DNA of 64,000 nucleotides from Rhytidiadelphus loreus (lineage: Eukaryota > Streptophyta > Bryopsida > Hypnales > Hylocomiaceae): positions 23,726,760-23,790,759 of the forward strand of contig OX344762.1 in NCBI GenBank assembly GCA_947034895.1. Direction: 5' to 3'. A program made the translations under genes and the position numbers. The notes under the pieces are model-generated. The model had not been told where the DNA came from, did not search any database, and saw only the letters and a list, made by a program, of their open reading frames with translations. Shown here one piece after another: positions 36,097 through 50,076 of this stretch. Numbering within the stretch: position 1 is the first letter of the stretch; the number at the start of each line of letters is the position of its first letter.

Positions 36097-39000
36097 CCTT
36101 AATACTTTATTGCCTTAATATTTTTTTGAAATTTTTCATATTTTTGCACATATCATGGTGTGAATATATTATGTACTTCAATGTCATCAAACTAGGCGTA
36201 AATGTAAGGATGTCTATTAAAGATTCAAATGTTACTTTAAATGAATGAAAAATCATTTGGACAAAGTATTGCCTTGAAGCACTCTCTTCATCAACCCAAA
36301 TAGATTGTGGAACTCTCAATAGGTTTGAATAACAAGAAAAGAGACAGAACATCTTGAATTTTAATTTTTTACTTACAAGTGAAAGAAAAAAAGGAGAAGT
36401 TGAGATCATATTGATACTAGAGCAAAAGCTCTTCAACAATTATAGTGATTTCCCTATTATGTAATTTGTGTTTATGAATTACACTCTTTTTTTTTCCATG
36501 CAAGGTGAAATACACCTTGTACCAATGCTGAACAATGTTATGCTTCTCTTTCACACAAATAATTGGACAATGTCAACAACCAAAGGGTCAAAATCCCAAT
36601 TTTATTGTTGAATCATAACATTATTAACCAATATTAGGGAGTTTCCCTTTTGCTCTTCCATAAAGCAGTAGCTCCCCATTGTTGCAACTTCCCAATCCAT
36701 TGACTCTCTCCCAATCTTTAACATTGTTCACCTTTGCTGGGGGATTCTCTTTTGTTCTCCCCAAATCAGGAGCCCCCGAGCCAATGATTTTTCCAAATCT
36801 GACAACGTAACAAATCCCTAACCAATTAGATTTTGAGCATTATAACTCAATTCTCCCCCAAGGTATCTCGAGGGAATTATATCTCCACTTGGGGGGAGGC
36901 ACCTCACTTGGTTTAGCAATGTTATGTCTTTGCCTTTGTGCAATTCACATCTCTCTTCAACTAGCCAATTACTCTTTGCAAATTAAACTAAATTCACTCC
37001 AAAGGATGGGGGGGAGATTATCTCAACCCCTAATTAGCCGGGTGGTGAACAATGTTATGAATTCAACCTTAAATTTATTTTTTGGAAAATCTGATAACGT
37101 CTTAGCACGTGCAGTGACTTCGGCGATCCTGCAAACGGCTCTCAAAAAGCTTCTTCAGTTACCAACTTACCAGTGCCTTGCTTGAGCTGCCCAATTTGTT
37201 CTCTTCGAGGTTCGGTTTCGGGTTTCGCGTGACAGCAGGTGCTGCTGCCACTCATAGACGCAGAGAATGAGTCATGGATCCACGAGAGGAGACCAAATTA
37301 AGTCCATAATTGAGGCACCTCTCTGCTTTGCTTCAATTACTGATTAAAACAATTTTGCAGTACACCAGGAATCTTGCATTACACCCTTGCAAGTAGTATG
37401 GCCTGTCATATGAATAAGCCTCACATCACGGTTGATGTTCGTCAAAAAATGGTCACAAAATCGGACTACAAAGCAGAGAACTCAATCAACAAGCACACAT
37501 ATTCAGGACTGTCAGTGGTTCTAACCTCAATCAGTGACATACCATCAATCACGAAATTAGCAATAGAAGACCAGACAAATTCATTCAACACCGGCCGAGC
37601 ACTACAAATTAAAGCATCGATCAGTTCATGCCAGTGTCGATCGCCATGTCAGAAACAGGATCTGAAATTACAGTCACTCGCACCAACCATTATGTACCTC
37701 CAAACTTACAACAGTTACGGACCACTTGCTGCATGTGCCAAGCCCTTGCAAGAAGTGAAGGAACAAGCTCGCGAATTAAAACAGAGGCAGGCAACCCGAA
37801 GAGCACCGAGAGTTCAATAGCTCGCCTTTGGAGAAACCGCTCTGTGACTACGAGAATGTTGGGATGCCTGTGTCAATGCGTATAAGGCTCACCAAGGCTG
37901 GGTATTTTCACAATTTTGAAAAAAGAGATCTGCAATTGATACTCCCTCTGTCTCAAAAAATCCGAGGTTGCAGAAAATTGGTTGTCTTGAATTAAGTTCG
38001 ATGTTTTAATGGCCAATAGAAATGAAATAGAAATGAAACGCTCAGTATGCTTGATAGTGTCATCCGGGTAATGCAGAGTGATCAACAGTTCCCCTTGGAC
38101 TGCAGCTTGTCCTTTCCTTGCCCATGTGCAGCAGCTCATAGTGATTGCCTGGACTGACAGGAGAGGAAAATCGGTTGTTCAACTTTTCTGTGTCCATGTT
38201 CGAAAAAACTTTACTCTAAGGCATCAATCAGAGAGTCAATGTCTATCCTTCTACGAGAGTTGTAGAAGATGGTTGCATCCTTTTTCCCATGGTTCAATCA
38301 CTTGCGAGTCTAAAACCAAACAAAGTTCAATGCATGGAGCTATTCACAAAACAGAAGAAAATTAAAAAATTAAAAATTTTGGCACCAATTTTCAACATAA
38401 TCCATGTGACCAGACTTCAAAACTTTGATGCCTGATGGGGATGACTAGAAGCTGCAATAACTACACATTCCTGTCCAAATAGGATCACCTTAAGCATTAA
38501 TCTACTCTTTTCTGAGAAACCATGGATTTATTTTGAGATAAGGAGTAACACATATGAAGTAGGCCATGAAACTACAAAAAAACTTGTGTCTACAAGAGAA
38601 GCTCGCAGGGAAGGAACAGTAATAAGTTACTACAGCTAGTTTGAACACCATGAGCAAGGTGAGAATAAAAACACAACCCAATACGAAAGATTAAAAATCT
38701 GCATACGAGTAAGCAACTTCAAATCCTCGTTCACGATCAATTCTCAACTACTCGAATTTTGACAAGCTGGACACCAAAAGCCAGACTTATTGACATACTT
38801 CGCAACATTCTCTTACAAATGGTGTACCATTAGAGATTGATGAATTGTGCATAACGTAACAAGAATGTATGACTGCTGAAAGCTGCAGAATCCTTTAAGT
38901 TTCAAGCCTCACCCACGTCTAGTGGGTACAATATCCACCTACAGTAACCTAACCCTAACCAAACCCTTCTCAGTTGAACTGCAGTACAATACTCCTACAA

Positions 39001-39124
39001 CACATCAAGCCACTTGAGACAGCAGAGAACATCCCCCCCCCAAAAAAAAAAATCATAATGGGATAACGATGGTGCCAATTTTCCTCCAGCAAGTGTGAAT
39101 GTACAAAACAGCTGACAGCCGCTA
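36097..39124. other. Intergenic DNA and probable 3' UTR of the HCNGP-like gene
   Basis: The open frame at 37374-37820 starts at a non-ATG codon and has no recognisable domain; the frame at 36889-37185 lies in sequence that repeats CAATGTTATG and CTCCCC phrases. From about 38.4 kb to 39.1 kb this is likely the 3' UTR of the minus-strand HCNGP-like gene. A run of C then A (39031-39050) is present. No gene is called. Confidence 0.45.
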
Positions 39125-40752
39125 CTAGTGATGACCCGCTTTGTCCCATTTACTCTTCTTGTTGGTGCGAGTTTCACTCCTTACTTCAGTTGTGGTGGTG
39201 GTGGTCGTGGTAGTATGGACGACTGAGGAAGTCGTATTGATGATGTTATGGGCTCCCTCTGCAAGCCGAGCATTTGTAGCAGCTGCTGCAAGTGACACTG
39301 CACAAAGAACAGCTATATTAACTGAACAGTCCGTCTCGATCTTTAACCACTTACTTGAAGAGTAATAATACAATGTATAATAAAACAATTGAAAGTTAAA
39401 TAATTCGTTTGACATCACACTGTTAGAGCTATTACATTCATTGATTTGGACTAGTTCCAACGTCTGAAAGGGTGTAACAGGCTCTTGTCAGTGAGAGATT
39501 CACCCAGAATGATACTTCGAGACGAGGTGCTGACTTAAACAAACGACTTATAAGAGCAGATGATTGATCAACAATAAACAAAATGATCAATTCGAACCCC
39601 TACAACAAATGGGAAGTGTCGAAAATATTTACACACGGGCAACTGTGAAAAACAAAAGAAACTAGCGTCCAACATCATATGAACCATGTTTGACAAGCTC
39701 AGAGCTCTACAATTCTGACTAAAAAGTTCCATGAACTCCCAACCAATCATACAGCTCGGGTTCAAGGTGTCATTAGCTTGGTTACCAGCATAAAAACCAG
39801 TTAGTAGGGCGTTCAAAATGTACTAAGCACCTTTTTGAGAAGTGAGGAGCTGCGTTGCGCGCACAAAATCAACGCTAGATCGTTGGTTCTGCCTCCTCTC
39901 CTGCTCCTTGCGATCTGCCTCTTTTCTTTGATCTGCAGCTGCATGACAATCCATATAATACACAAAAATTCAGATTGGAATTGGCCCTCACACGCACCAT
40001 CACAGGAAAAAAAAATTATCCTTCGGTTTCTACTCTGCCATTCTACACCAATCAGGGGATCACAAGCAACATTTCGCTCAGTGCGATACATATTATCATC
40101 CATAACAGCAATATGCAATAATGATGAAGACAAAAAATCAACCACAAAATGCCATGGACTAAGAAGCTATACCCAATGCAGCTGCATAATCACGTCTGTC
40201 GTATCCATGCGGATTGAAGATTTCAGGTTCAAAACAGCTGCCAATGTCATCGATATTTTGATGCATAACTGCAAGTTGCAAAAAATCTGGATTTCGGTAA
40301 CCCTTTGAGTGCCGCAAATCTTCATTAAAGGTCCGCCCTTTTTCCTTATACATCAAGAAATTCGCAAATCTAGCCTGCAAGTCCTCTGAGCACGGAGAGG
40401 ATGGAGGTGAAGGCCAAAATTTAGCAAGCACATCCTCCTCCACGACGGGAACAGGGGCTTCGACACCGTTTTCATTCGTTTCTTGTACCTTGGAATCCTC
40501 TTGCTCATTCTCTTCAATTTCCATGGGTGCAACTCCACCAGTTTCAACACCCGGCGACCCAGAAGCCTCCACTGCCGCATCGCCTAGAACGGCTTCATCT
40601 ACCCTAACCTCGTCTCCATGCCCCTCGTCGTGAGCGTAGTCCACAATGCTCCCGGCGGCATCCAAAGGGGCTTTCACAGGGCTGTCATCCAAATCGTCGT
40701 TATCTGAGTCAGCGTCGCCGTAGACGGAGAGCAAGGCAATGCCCTCCGCCAT
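39125..40752 (-). CDS. HCNGP/SAP30-binding-protein-like nuclear protein, three coding exons
   Basis: Exons on the minus strand 40752..40173, 39938..39831 and 39297..39125 join in frame to 286 aa. The N-terminal 110 residues are acidic and low in complexity (MAEGIALLSVYGDADSDNDD). The conserved domain follows: FNEDLRHSKGYRNPDFLQ, then IDDIGSCF, FNPHGYDRRDY and, in exon 2, QRSSVDFV, which identify the HCNGP-like (SAP30BP) family of nuclear regulators linked to transcriptional repression and, in animals, splicing. A charged coiled stretch (ADQRKEADRKEQERRQ) precedes VDFV. Exon 3 has an uninterrupted Thr tract encoded by ACC/ACA repeats near 39200, and a basic end (RTNKKSKWDK). Length is close to animal homologues. 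The start is the first ATG and preserves the acidic N-terminus. A partial dead copy is at 27079..27425. Confidence 0.93.
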
Positions 40753-41527
40753 GACGATTAACCTCGCTGCCCCTTCAAACCCCTGACAACGAAGCCTCCA
40801 AAGCCCTGTAAACAGCGCCTCGGAACCCTAACACTCGGAAGCTCAATGCATCACGATCAATCCAAGCCTGAATACTCCCTGTCCACTTCCACGCGTCCTG
40901 AATCCCCGCCAATCCCCACTCTCACCTGAAATTCACGCATCGGACCGTAAGAATCCTAAAGGTGCATCCATCCAGGCTGTGAGCTCTCTATGGTGATGAG
41001 GAAATGGACACACGGTCGTTTCCCCGACGAAGCTTCAAACCCTAACTTCAAAATCCGAGTACTGTATCCCAAAATACAGCAACCAAAACATGAAAACCTA
41101 GATTGCAACAAAGCAACAACTTCAACGCCCGCTCCTGTAGCGCTCAGGTCAAACCAACGAGCAGCGAACCATAAGCACTCCCCATCCGAGAAAACAACGG
41201 GAGTATAACCCTAAAAGCACCGCCCTAAATCAAAAACTCCACAACGAATCACCAAAGAATGAACACATCACAGGCACCCGTAGACTAAATTTAAAAAAAA
41301 ATTAAAAGCAAAAACTATCGATCTTACTTACAGCGGGTGTGGCATCCACGTTTCCACGGCGCCTTCGTCACGCAAAGCGCCGCACCAACCTTGCTTCGCC
41401 GCTTGCGAGCTAAGCCCCATGGCAATCCCCTGAACTCCCTTCCACTGTAAGGGGCGTTTAGACAGAGAACGCCTTGACTTTGGAGAGAAAACTTGATTTT
41501 TTGCGAAGGGTTCGAAATGCAGGTCAC
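40753..41527 (-). promoter_or_regulatory. Candidate 5' leader exon and intron of the HCNGP-like gene
   Basis: On the minus strand a GC-rich block (about 41500 down to 41333) ends at a strong donor GTAAGTAAG (41332..41324). An acceptor-like TTTCAG lies near 40925, before the main ATG. The block has an ATG in good context (GCCATGG near 41418), giving a short frame MGLSSQAAKQGWCGALRD that ends at the TAA within the donor if unspliced. This fits a spliced leader with an upstream ORF; a separate small gene is the alternative. Confidence 0.5.
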
Positions 41528-41529
41528 AC

Positions 41530-43400
41530 TAAAATTGGAACTACACTGATTTATCCTGATTGTGCGTGTGGCCCTAATTTACAAAAGTTAATGTTTTTGT
41601 AAGATAATTTTTTTCAAAATATTAGTCATGCTCAGTTTTTTTGGGGAAAAATCAAACCAAACCAGTTAATATATGAACTTCACTGAAAGTATGGGATTAA
41701 TATTGGATTATTTAGTGATATGCTTTGGTTATCTCTTATACATTTACTTTAAAAATATATATTTGTCATTCTGAACTTGCTCATTTTCAATTAGCTAATT
41801 GCTGACTCTCTTTGTGCTATGGCCATACTACTGGTACAGGTTGAAATATTATCATCATATTATACTAATTTGGAAGAAGATAATTTTCTATTGACACTCA
41901 TTTTTGTTAGGATATTTTGTGTCCTTATTAAAATGATATATAGGTGTACTCAACTAAAGACTCTAGTTGGGCCTCAACCTTAAGAGGCAAACACCTTATG
42001 TATAACATCAATGAATTGTAGTTGGTGCACAGTTTGTAGTTGTTGTTGAGGTTGACCTAGGCAAGGATTCAGTGGGAGTCGTGGATGTTGATGAATTGCA
42101 CATATGGGCTCGTGAACAAGTGGCATGTGACAAAGTCTGTTGAGTATTGATGCACCTTGAGTCCTACTTTTGCAATTTGGTGTGGTACAATACCTTAAAT
42201 GTGGCATCCAAGAGCTAGAAACTAAGCTAGCCACTCCCCACTTTGCATCAAATCTTACGCATCTTCTTTAGAGAGTAGCAAGTCTTCTTTCCAGTGCAAC
42301 TTGTTATTATCGAGAGATGGAGCTATTAATTAATAGCACTAGAAGAAAAAAAAGTGCAATTGTCTTATTTGTTTCATACCAAGGTTTTTAGGTTGTGGCA
42401 AATAATGCAGTTGTGTTCCTTTTTTGCCTTCACAAGGATGTTGGGAGGACCAGAAGGAGGTAAGTTCCTTGGTGGAGCTTCATGCCTCTTCTACATCAGA
42501 TCCACTACATCAGATCATTCATCATCTTTTCCCTCAACAATTCTTGGGCTTCATTGAACCACTTTAAAGGCATATGTCTTGCATTGTTTGTTGCATGGGA
42601 TCATGAGCCGTCATGTTTTCCACATAAACCCTCTTGAAGTTGCAGTGTTGTCATCTTAGTACGTGATCTTCCAAAAGATTGTGAGGCTAGCAAGAAACAA
42701 AGTTGCAAGAGGGTGACCCTAAGGGTGACAAAGACATTGTTTATGTTCAGAGAGTATCCATCCAACAAGCTCTATAAGTTGACAATCAAATGGTTGTGCC
42801 TTTGGCCTTGGCCCTTGTAGTCGGTGAGGCAAAAGATCGGGATTAGAGGCAATTGGAACTTCTTTATTTTAAATGTCTTATTGTGATTACATTCTTTGGT
42901 TTGGTACGTATACTACATGAGTTTGGAAACATATGCAACGAACGCAATGTTCTTGGCAAGGTCTTTGGCAAGGTCCAACAATAGGATTTATGAGAAGGTA
43001 GATTAATTGGTAACAAAACCAAAAGAAATCAACAAGGAATTTCATAGGTAGGTGAATGGATCCGCATTGTGGAGGGTCCAAGTTTTGAAGGAGGATGTCA
43101 TGGATCTTCATGGTTATGTTGTTGATGATGCTAAGAAAGGGGTAGAGTGCACATTCTTGATGAGTATGACCTTCATCCTTGATTTTGTAGAGCTTGAAGA
43201 ACTACAACAAAAAATATATCTCTTTTGGTTTGTTAGACAAGGAGTTGGACTTCCACTATGTTTGAGGTTGTTTGTTACACAAATCAATAATTGTAATGAT
43301 CAAATATAAATAGCCAATCTTCTTTAGGTTGTTTAGGTTGTACACAATGTTGTGGCAATTGATTGTGGACCAAAGGTTGTTTTGAGACACAATGTACCTC
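41530..43400. other. Intergenic DNA with coding-like but unrecognised text
   Basis: From about 41980 to 43870 the composition is less AT-rich than around it and several frames on both strands stay open for 60-85 codons (for example 43052-43309 plus). Stops break all frames and no motif is recognisable. It may be a decayed gene or transposon. Confidence 0.35.
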
Positions 43401-46400
43401 GCATTGTCTCATAGAGGTTGTAGCAAATTCAAACACAAGTAATACATGAAATGTGTGCTAAAGAGGTCAAAGTCCTTTAGCAAGAATTTGTCCTTATAGA
43501 TGTTTTATAGGAGTTTACTATAGTTACCAACGATCCTTTGCTTGCTTCATTTTTTGTGAAGATAATGGTTTGGGAGCACATATAATTTTCTCATAGGGTC
43601 TTCCCTATAATTTTTTTGGCATCCTCTAGGTAATCGAAAATAGTAGTTAGTCATTGGAAGAATACAACAAGGTGCCAATGATGAGTGGAAATTGCATGAA
43701 GTTGCCTATGAAATAAGAGATCACTCATAGCAAGTAGGATTGCTCACCACAAGAGACGAGGAAAGTCACTCAACAATGGAGCACTTGCAGAACAAAGTTG
43801 AAAGCAAAATAGATTAAAGAAGAGGTAGATTAAAAAATTGTGGATCTTGAATCAAGTACCAAAAAATGAATACTAAACAACATGCCATATAGTGAAACCC
43901 TTCTAAAACTTAAAAGCCAAAATCCAAAACCCTCAAGAAATCCTTATTGTAGAAAAAGGTAAGTTTCTTCTTAAATTTCATTTTATTTTATGTGTAATTT
44001 TTTTGGTTTAATCAATTCCATGCCTAAGTTTATTTATATAATCTTTCTATTGAATAATTTAAAGTGAAAGCTATGAAGGTTCAAGATCCACAATTTTGAT
44101 CTTGAGTAAAGACAAATCTAAGTTTAATCGACATTTAATCCATAAAGTCCTAGTGTCCCTTCAAGGAACAAAATGGATTTTAGGCAAGTTCTTATAAGCT
44201 TGATATCTTGTGAAACTTTTTAAAACTTTTTCATAAGATAGAAAAACTTATTAACTTTTGGGGAATATAATTTTTATTTCAATTGGTTCCCAAGAGCAAA
44301 AATTATACTACAATAATCCTCAAATTGAATTGGACGAGCCAAAAAAAGTTTTACAAAAATTTGAAATAAAAAATTAAATTTTTTTTTTTTATAGACTATA
44401 TTTTGTCTATATATAAGGCTTTGATTCTCTCCATTTGGTTTTTGATGTGAAATTTATAGAGCATCTTGTTTTGCAGGCAATCAGAGCATTTAAAAAAAAA
44501 TAACATATAAGATTCAAATTTGAATTCAATTTTGACATTTTTACAAAACAAAAGTCTGACATGGTTAATTTTGATTGTTAGAACAAACTCACCTTTGGAA
44601 TTACCAATAGTGTGTTTTAATTCCATGTTAGAGCTATTGATTTAGTTTTTCCTTCTATTATGTATCTTCTTCTACTCAATAAATTTTTAGAGAATGAAAA
44701 TCACATTATTTTTTGAACTTTTATTTTTACTATATTTTCAATTTAATTTTTCGTGATATATTTTTTTAATTCAAAATCAATAGTGCAAAATTTTTAAGTT
44801 AAAAAGATTCAAAGTCTCATAAGCTAGTTTGTCACAATGCCCCCCCCCCCGACGGTTCCCTAGTCAAAGTGTTTGAAATTTTTTCTACACATTTTTGTAC
44901 TAGTTTATTGCAAGATAATATGGTTTAATATGTAAAAGATATCATTTTTAAATTTTTTTCTCTTTGTACTGGAAATGATAGTTTTCAGTAGTTTTTTTAT
45001 GAAGAAAAGGCTTTGGGAATTTAGAGATTAAGACAATAAAAAAAAATTCTTCAATTTCATCATGTGGAAAAAAAATAATTAAAATCCATTAGATGTGAAT
45101 TTTCCTTATGAAACACTCTCACCATTGGATATTTAAATTTTTAGAATTTTTTTAAAGTAGAAGGATTTTTATTATAGTTATAGAAGTAGAAGTTTTTGAA
45201 TTTTGAATAAATTAGCGCCTCAAAAATTCTTCATCAACACTCTTATTATATACTAAGTAGTTATTAAAATAATGCAAAATTGTGGATGAATGAACATGCA
45301 AAAAATAACACAAAAGTTATGTAGTATATGAAAGGCCACACAAATTATTTGATGCAATAATTGTTGCTTCACTTGCCACTATTTTTTTTGTCATGACTTT
45401 TATTCCATGTCTTTGTCATAGATTCAATGGTGGCTTCACTTTGGGGTCTTTATTTCATGGCTTTGGTCATGTCTATTTACACCTAGTGCACCTTGTATTC
45501 ATCAATACAAAAATGAATATCAATACATAAGATTTAAAATATTGCCTAAATTAGTTTTGACCTAGAGGTTGTCACTAGAATTTTTTATTTTATATCCAAA
45601 CTGTGTAAAAAAATGCATCAAATTCAACATTAAAATGTTGTTTTCAATAGCACTTTTGCCTGATGCTAATTTCAAATGACTTCAATATCAATTTCACTAG
45701 TCTAATGCTAATTTCAAATGACTTCAATATCAATTTCACCTATGATCTCAATTTTAGACAAATTTTTTTAGACTTTTTTTCAAGATAGGAAAGTTGATTA
45801 AGTTTTTGTTGATTAAGTTGTATTTATCTCAATTGAAGACCATAGCAAAAGTTATCCCACACAAGCCCAAAATAGGCAAGGTCAAGCAACAAAAAAAATT
45901 TGAAATATATATTTTTTAATTTTATTTTTTATAGATTATAATTTTGACTCTATAGAAAGATTTAATTCATTCCATTTGAATAAGTAGCAAAAGTTATGAA
46001 GCTTCTTATTTTGCTAGCAATCTTAGCAAATTTTTGAAAAAATAATGTATTAGATCCATTCATAACTCAATTTTATGCACCACATAGATAAAGTTCAAAT
46101 CCTTCTCTACATAAGTATAGAGAATATTTGAAATTTGGCATGATTATTGAATGTCATGTTAAGATTCACCTTCAAAAAATAGAATACATAAAGATTTCTT
46201 CCTACAATGTTTTTTGCAATTTAAAGGCAATGAAGTTGAAATCTAGTTAAAAATTCCTTGCAATCCTTTGCCACATAGTGTGCGGTCATTGGGTGGTGAT
46301 ACAAAATTTTGTTCCAATCACAATTGAATTGGTAGTTGAATTGTGTAGTTATTGTTTAGTAATTGGAACAATTGTCGATTGTTGTCCGTTTTTTGGATCT

Positions 46401-46770
46401 ATATAGTAAATGGTAAGTTTACTCTAGATTGTTTTCTAAAACAATCTCATTGTTGAGATTAGTGTATATCAATTCCATCTTAAGCTATCAATAATTTATT
46501 TTTTCCTTCTATCTTGAATTTACTTTGACTTAACATTTTAATTTTTTTTTTAAATTACAAGTAATTAAAAAAAAATTAAGTTAAGAGTATTCAAAGCTTT
46601 ATAATCTAGTTACGCAAGGCTCATTTTTTTACTTTAAACATTTATATCTTGTGATCAATATAGTCAAAGTTTATGAGTATAATGCAAGATCCTACAGTTG
46701 GATATGAAAAAAGAAAAAGTTTAAATTTTTCGTTGTTTGCATTAAAAATGACAATCCTGAGTGTTTTTTT
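43401..46770. other. AT-rich intergenic DNA, no gene seen
   Basis: Contains a 12-base C run at 44840 and a 42-base tandem duplication at 45663..45746 (ATGCTAATTTCAAATGACTT twice). No gene or RNA is recognised. Confidence 0.5.
45663..45740. repeat. Tandem duplication, two 42-base units
   Basis: Units starting at 45663 and 45705 share ATGCTAATTTCAAATGACTT and CAATATCAATTTCAC without mismatch until the end of the second unit. Confidence 0.85.
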
Positions 46771-47164
46771 CACTATAAGAAAACTGTGTTTTTTGAGATT
46801 TAGAGATTTAGACATCCGCACGTCTGTGCTGATGTTTTTCTACGTCTGCAAGGACGTCTTGAAACTTGCGTCCCGCGCAAACATGCCAAAAACATCAAAA
46901 ATCTGGCCGGACATCACAAATTTTTCGCCAGACATCACAAAAAACATGGGTCAATGGGGTCCTGAAAGGTCGCCATGTGGCTGCCACCTAAGTGCCACAC
47001 ATGCGCGGGAAGCCATGTAGGATTTTTTTTCATCCATGCCCGTCCATGATGTGGCATCTGAGGTGGCATCTGACATTGCATTTAGTAAGGATGATGTGGC
47101 ATGCCATGTCATCACATTTCTTTGCCACGTCAACACATTTTCCTATTGTTTAAGAAATTTAATA

Positions 47165-47350
47165 TTGTTTTTGAAGACATTAACTTAGACGTCTAGACGT
47201 TTTGAAAGACATCAATTTAGACATCTAGACGTTTTGAAAGACATCACCTTAGACGTCTAGACGTTTTCTAAGACGTCATTGTAGATGTCTAGACATTTAT
47301 TGAGACGTCAACTTAAACATCTAGATGTTGTGGGATGTCATTGTAGATGT
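47165..47350. repeat. Subterminal minisatellite of CACTA element 2
   Basis: About four to five units of roughly 43 bases follow the pattern GAAAGACATCAATTTAGAC then ATCTAGACGTTTT. The palindromic GACGTC core recurs throughout. These look like the repeated transposase-binding sites known for the superfamily; binding is inferred. Confidence 0.75.
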
Positions 47351-48508
47351 CATAATTTCACCATAAATATTTCTTGCAACGTCCAATATGATTTAGAAGA
47401 ACAAAATGATGTCACTTTTGACATTTATGTGGTCAAATGTGTTATTTGGCATAATGTCAATATGGACAATTACATAAGTCCTACAGAATGCACATCCAAA
47501 TTTCATAATATACAATACAACATTTCATATATAATACACCATATATAATATACCATACATAATATACCATATACAATACATAATATGCCATACAAAATAC
47601 ATTGTATTAAAAATTATGTCATATGACTCCAAATGTATTTCAAAAATGTCCAATACAACATGTCATACATAGTACACCATATACAATATAAAATACACCA
47701 TACAAAATACACCAAACAAAATACACCATATTTGGATATTATAGTATATGACTTAAAATCCACTTGATGTAATTATATAGAGAAGAAAAGACAACCTCTT
47801 TATACAAGAGGGATGGTGGAAAGTTAGACAAACAATATGGGATATGGAAAACACAAGAATTGTTACAAGTAGAAATGCAGACTGCATTTAAACGTCTAGA
47901 CATTTTCTGAGACGTCATGGAAAACATCAAAAGTACATGTTGATGTCTCCTATGATGTTGGTATCAACACTAATATATAAGTAGATGTCGTAGGTAGTTG
48001 TCTTTACAAACTTAGACACCGATCAAAAAGCATCAGTGTAGACATTTGTAGTTCTCATATATGGTATTAAGGCATTGCATACAATTGTTTAGACCAGTGC
48101 TCTAAATGATACCAAGCAATGTATCATACAAAGAATACATCTTGACAAAGGCCTAGAGATGGAAAGGATGTGGAGTTTTTTTGTCTATAGTCAAGGCTCT
48201 TGCAACCACAAAGAGTTGTTTGTTATCCACCCTAAATAAAATTCTTACCTTTTGCGGAGTGGTTGACATTTGTGAGAAAGAAAATTGAACATTTTGGAAG
48301 TTGTGTGCCGAACAGAGGTTAGGAGTAATGGAAGGCACTATACGTACTCTACCCAATCCATCCTGAATATGGTTCAATTGCAAAATGATAGGGACTTTGA
48401 TGGACTACAACTAATGCAAGAAGTTGACTCAATGTAGCGTTTCATAGATGAAAAAAGAGCATACTTTGTCATTGTGGGTGACAATGCAATTCCTAAGGTT
48501 GAAGCTTA

Positions 48509-49429
48509 ACCCCTGATGGACCAAGGTCTTTTTCCTGCCAAAAAACAGTCAAAACTGCCATATCTATAGCAAAGAGTGAAAAAAAATGAAAATTGTCTTT
48601 TTTTCATATCTAACCGTAGGATCTTACATCTAAATAGTATGAGAGTGTGTGGAAAAAAATTTAGAATTTTTGACCGCACAGATTGCAAGATATCTGAGTT
48701 TAAAGTGAAAAAAATAAGTTTTCAGCACCTTGTAGGACTAGATTTTCTTACTTTGAACATTTTTAACTTAAAACTTTTGCACTACAGAGTTTTGAGATTT
48801 AAATCTTTATGGTGGAGAATTGAGTTGAGAGTCTAGGGGAAAAAAAATTCAAAAAAACTTAAGTATCATTCTTAAAAAAATTGTTAAATAGAAATAGGTA
48901 CAAGATAGAAGGAAAATCTAAAATATTAATATATTTTAGATGGAATTAAAATGCACTAATCTCAATGGTGGGATTGTTCTAGAAAGTAAATCAGACAATG
49001 TAAGAAAAAATTGAAAAAAAAAAAATTGCATTAAAAAATGAATCCTACAAGTTATTTTTTTCAAGAAGATGCTCTAACTCCCTGAAAAACAAGAATGTCC
49101 ATAACTTGCTCATAACAAATCCAAATGAAATGAATCAAATCTTTCTAGATAGACAAAAATATAATCTATGAGAAAAAAATATTAAAAAAAAATTCAAATT
49201 TTTGTCTATTTTTTTTTTGCTGCCCGGACTGCCCATCCCCTCGTTTGAGCTTATTCGGTCATAACTTTTGTTCCCGAGCACCAATTGTGAAAAAAATTAT
49301 ATTCTCACAAAGCTTATCAATCTTTCCATCTCCAAAAGAAGTTTAAAAAAATCACAACAAAATTTCTGCTCATAGGTACCTGCCCAAAAACACATTTGTC
49401 CCCCAAGGGGACAATGGTCCTTTAGGGGT
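48509..49429. mobile_element. TA-flanked TIR element nested in CACTA element 2
   Basis: The left end ACCCCTGATGGACCAAGGTC and the right end (GGTCCTTTAGGGGT) are inverted partners, and TA flanks both sides (48507-48508 and 49430-49431). Internal text GACCG-CA-CAGATTGCAAGAT matches GACCGTGTAGATTGCAAGAT of the element at 1693..2787, so both belong to one family. The 921 bases contain no transposase. Confidence 0.6.
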
Positions 49430-50043
49430 TAATACATCCATGTTCTTTGTATATATGTGTGATAGCTTGCAAATGTCATGTAGAGCATCTAAAGGATAGG
49501 GCAACTTGTCTACTTCTATGTCTTCTACAAGAAACTGTTGTCTTGAAAACATTTATCGGGTGACAAAAGTAATGATTGTGGATGTTGGGTGTAATGTGTA
49601 TGTGACATCATCTGAACAGGGAAGGTTCACTGTAAGAAACCCGCATTTTTTTGAACGTTAGCAACAAAGAAGGATGTTTTTCAAAACAAGAGCACAAAGA
49701 TGGGATTGTAGCCATAGGAGGTAGAATTGAGTTCGATGTTTCAAAAAACGTTTGCATGTCATAGGTGGAACAAATTGATGTCTTGTGCAATAGTAATGTT
49801 CTAAAAGACATCAAGAAAAATATAGTTGTGTTTTGTACAACGTCCAAGAAAACACAGAAATGCCACGTTGGCAAGAGCTTTTGGTTTAACTTTGGTTAAA
49901 TTAGAGAAAGTTACTATGGATTGAGGTAAAACCCTGACCAAATATAAAATGCAGGGGAAGGTCACTAGGTCAGCCATTAGACAAGTTTTTTTTTTAAATT
50001 TAAAAAAATTTAAAAAATTTAAAAAGTGCCAAGTGATGTGGCA

Positions 50044-50076
<33 letters not shown>

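Noticed and set aside
36889..37185. 98-codon frame with a hydrophobic N-terminus
   Set aside because: It lies in sequence with repeated phrases, starts in AT-rich DNA without a promoter, and matches no family.
37374..37820. 148-codon plus-strand frame
   Set aside because: It begins at a non-ATG codon, has no recognisable domain and no supporting splice sites.
41980..43400. Possible decayed gene downstream of the HCNGP leader
   Set aside because: Frames of 60-85 codons occur on both strands, but no motif or splice structure could be recognised.
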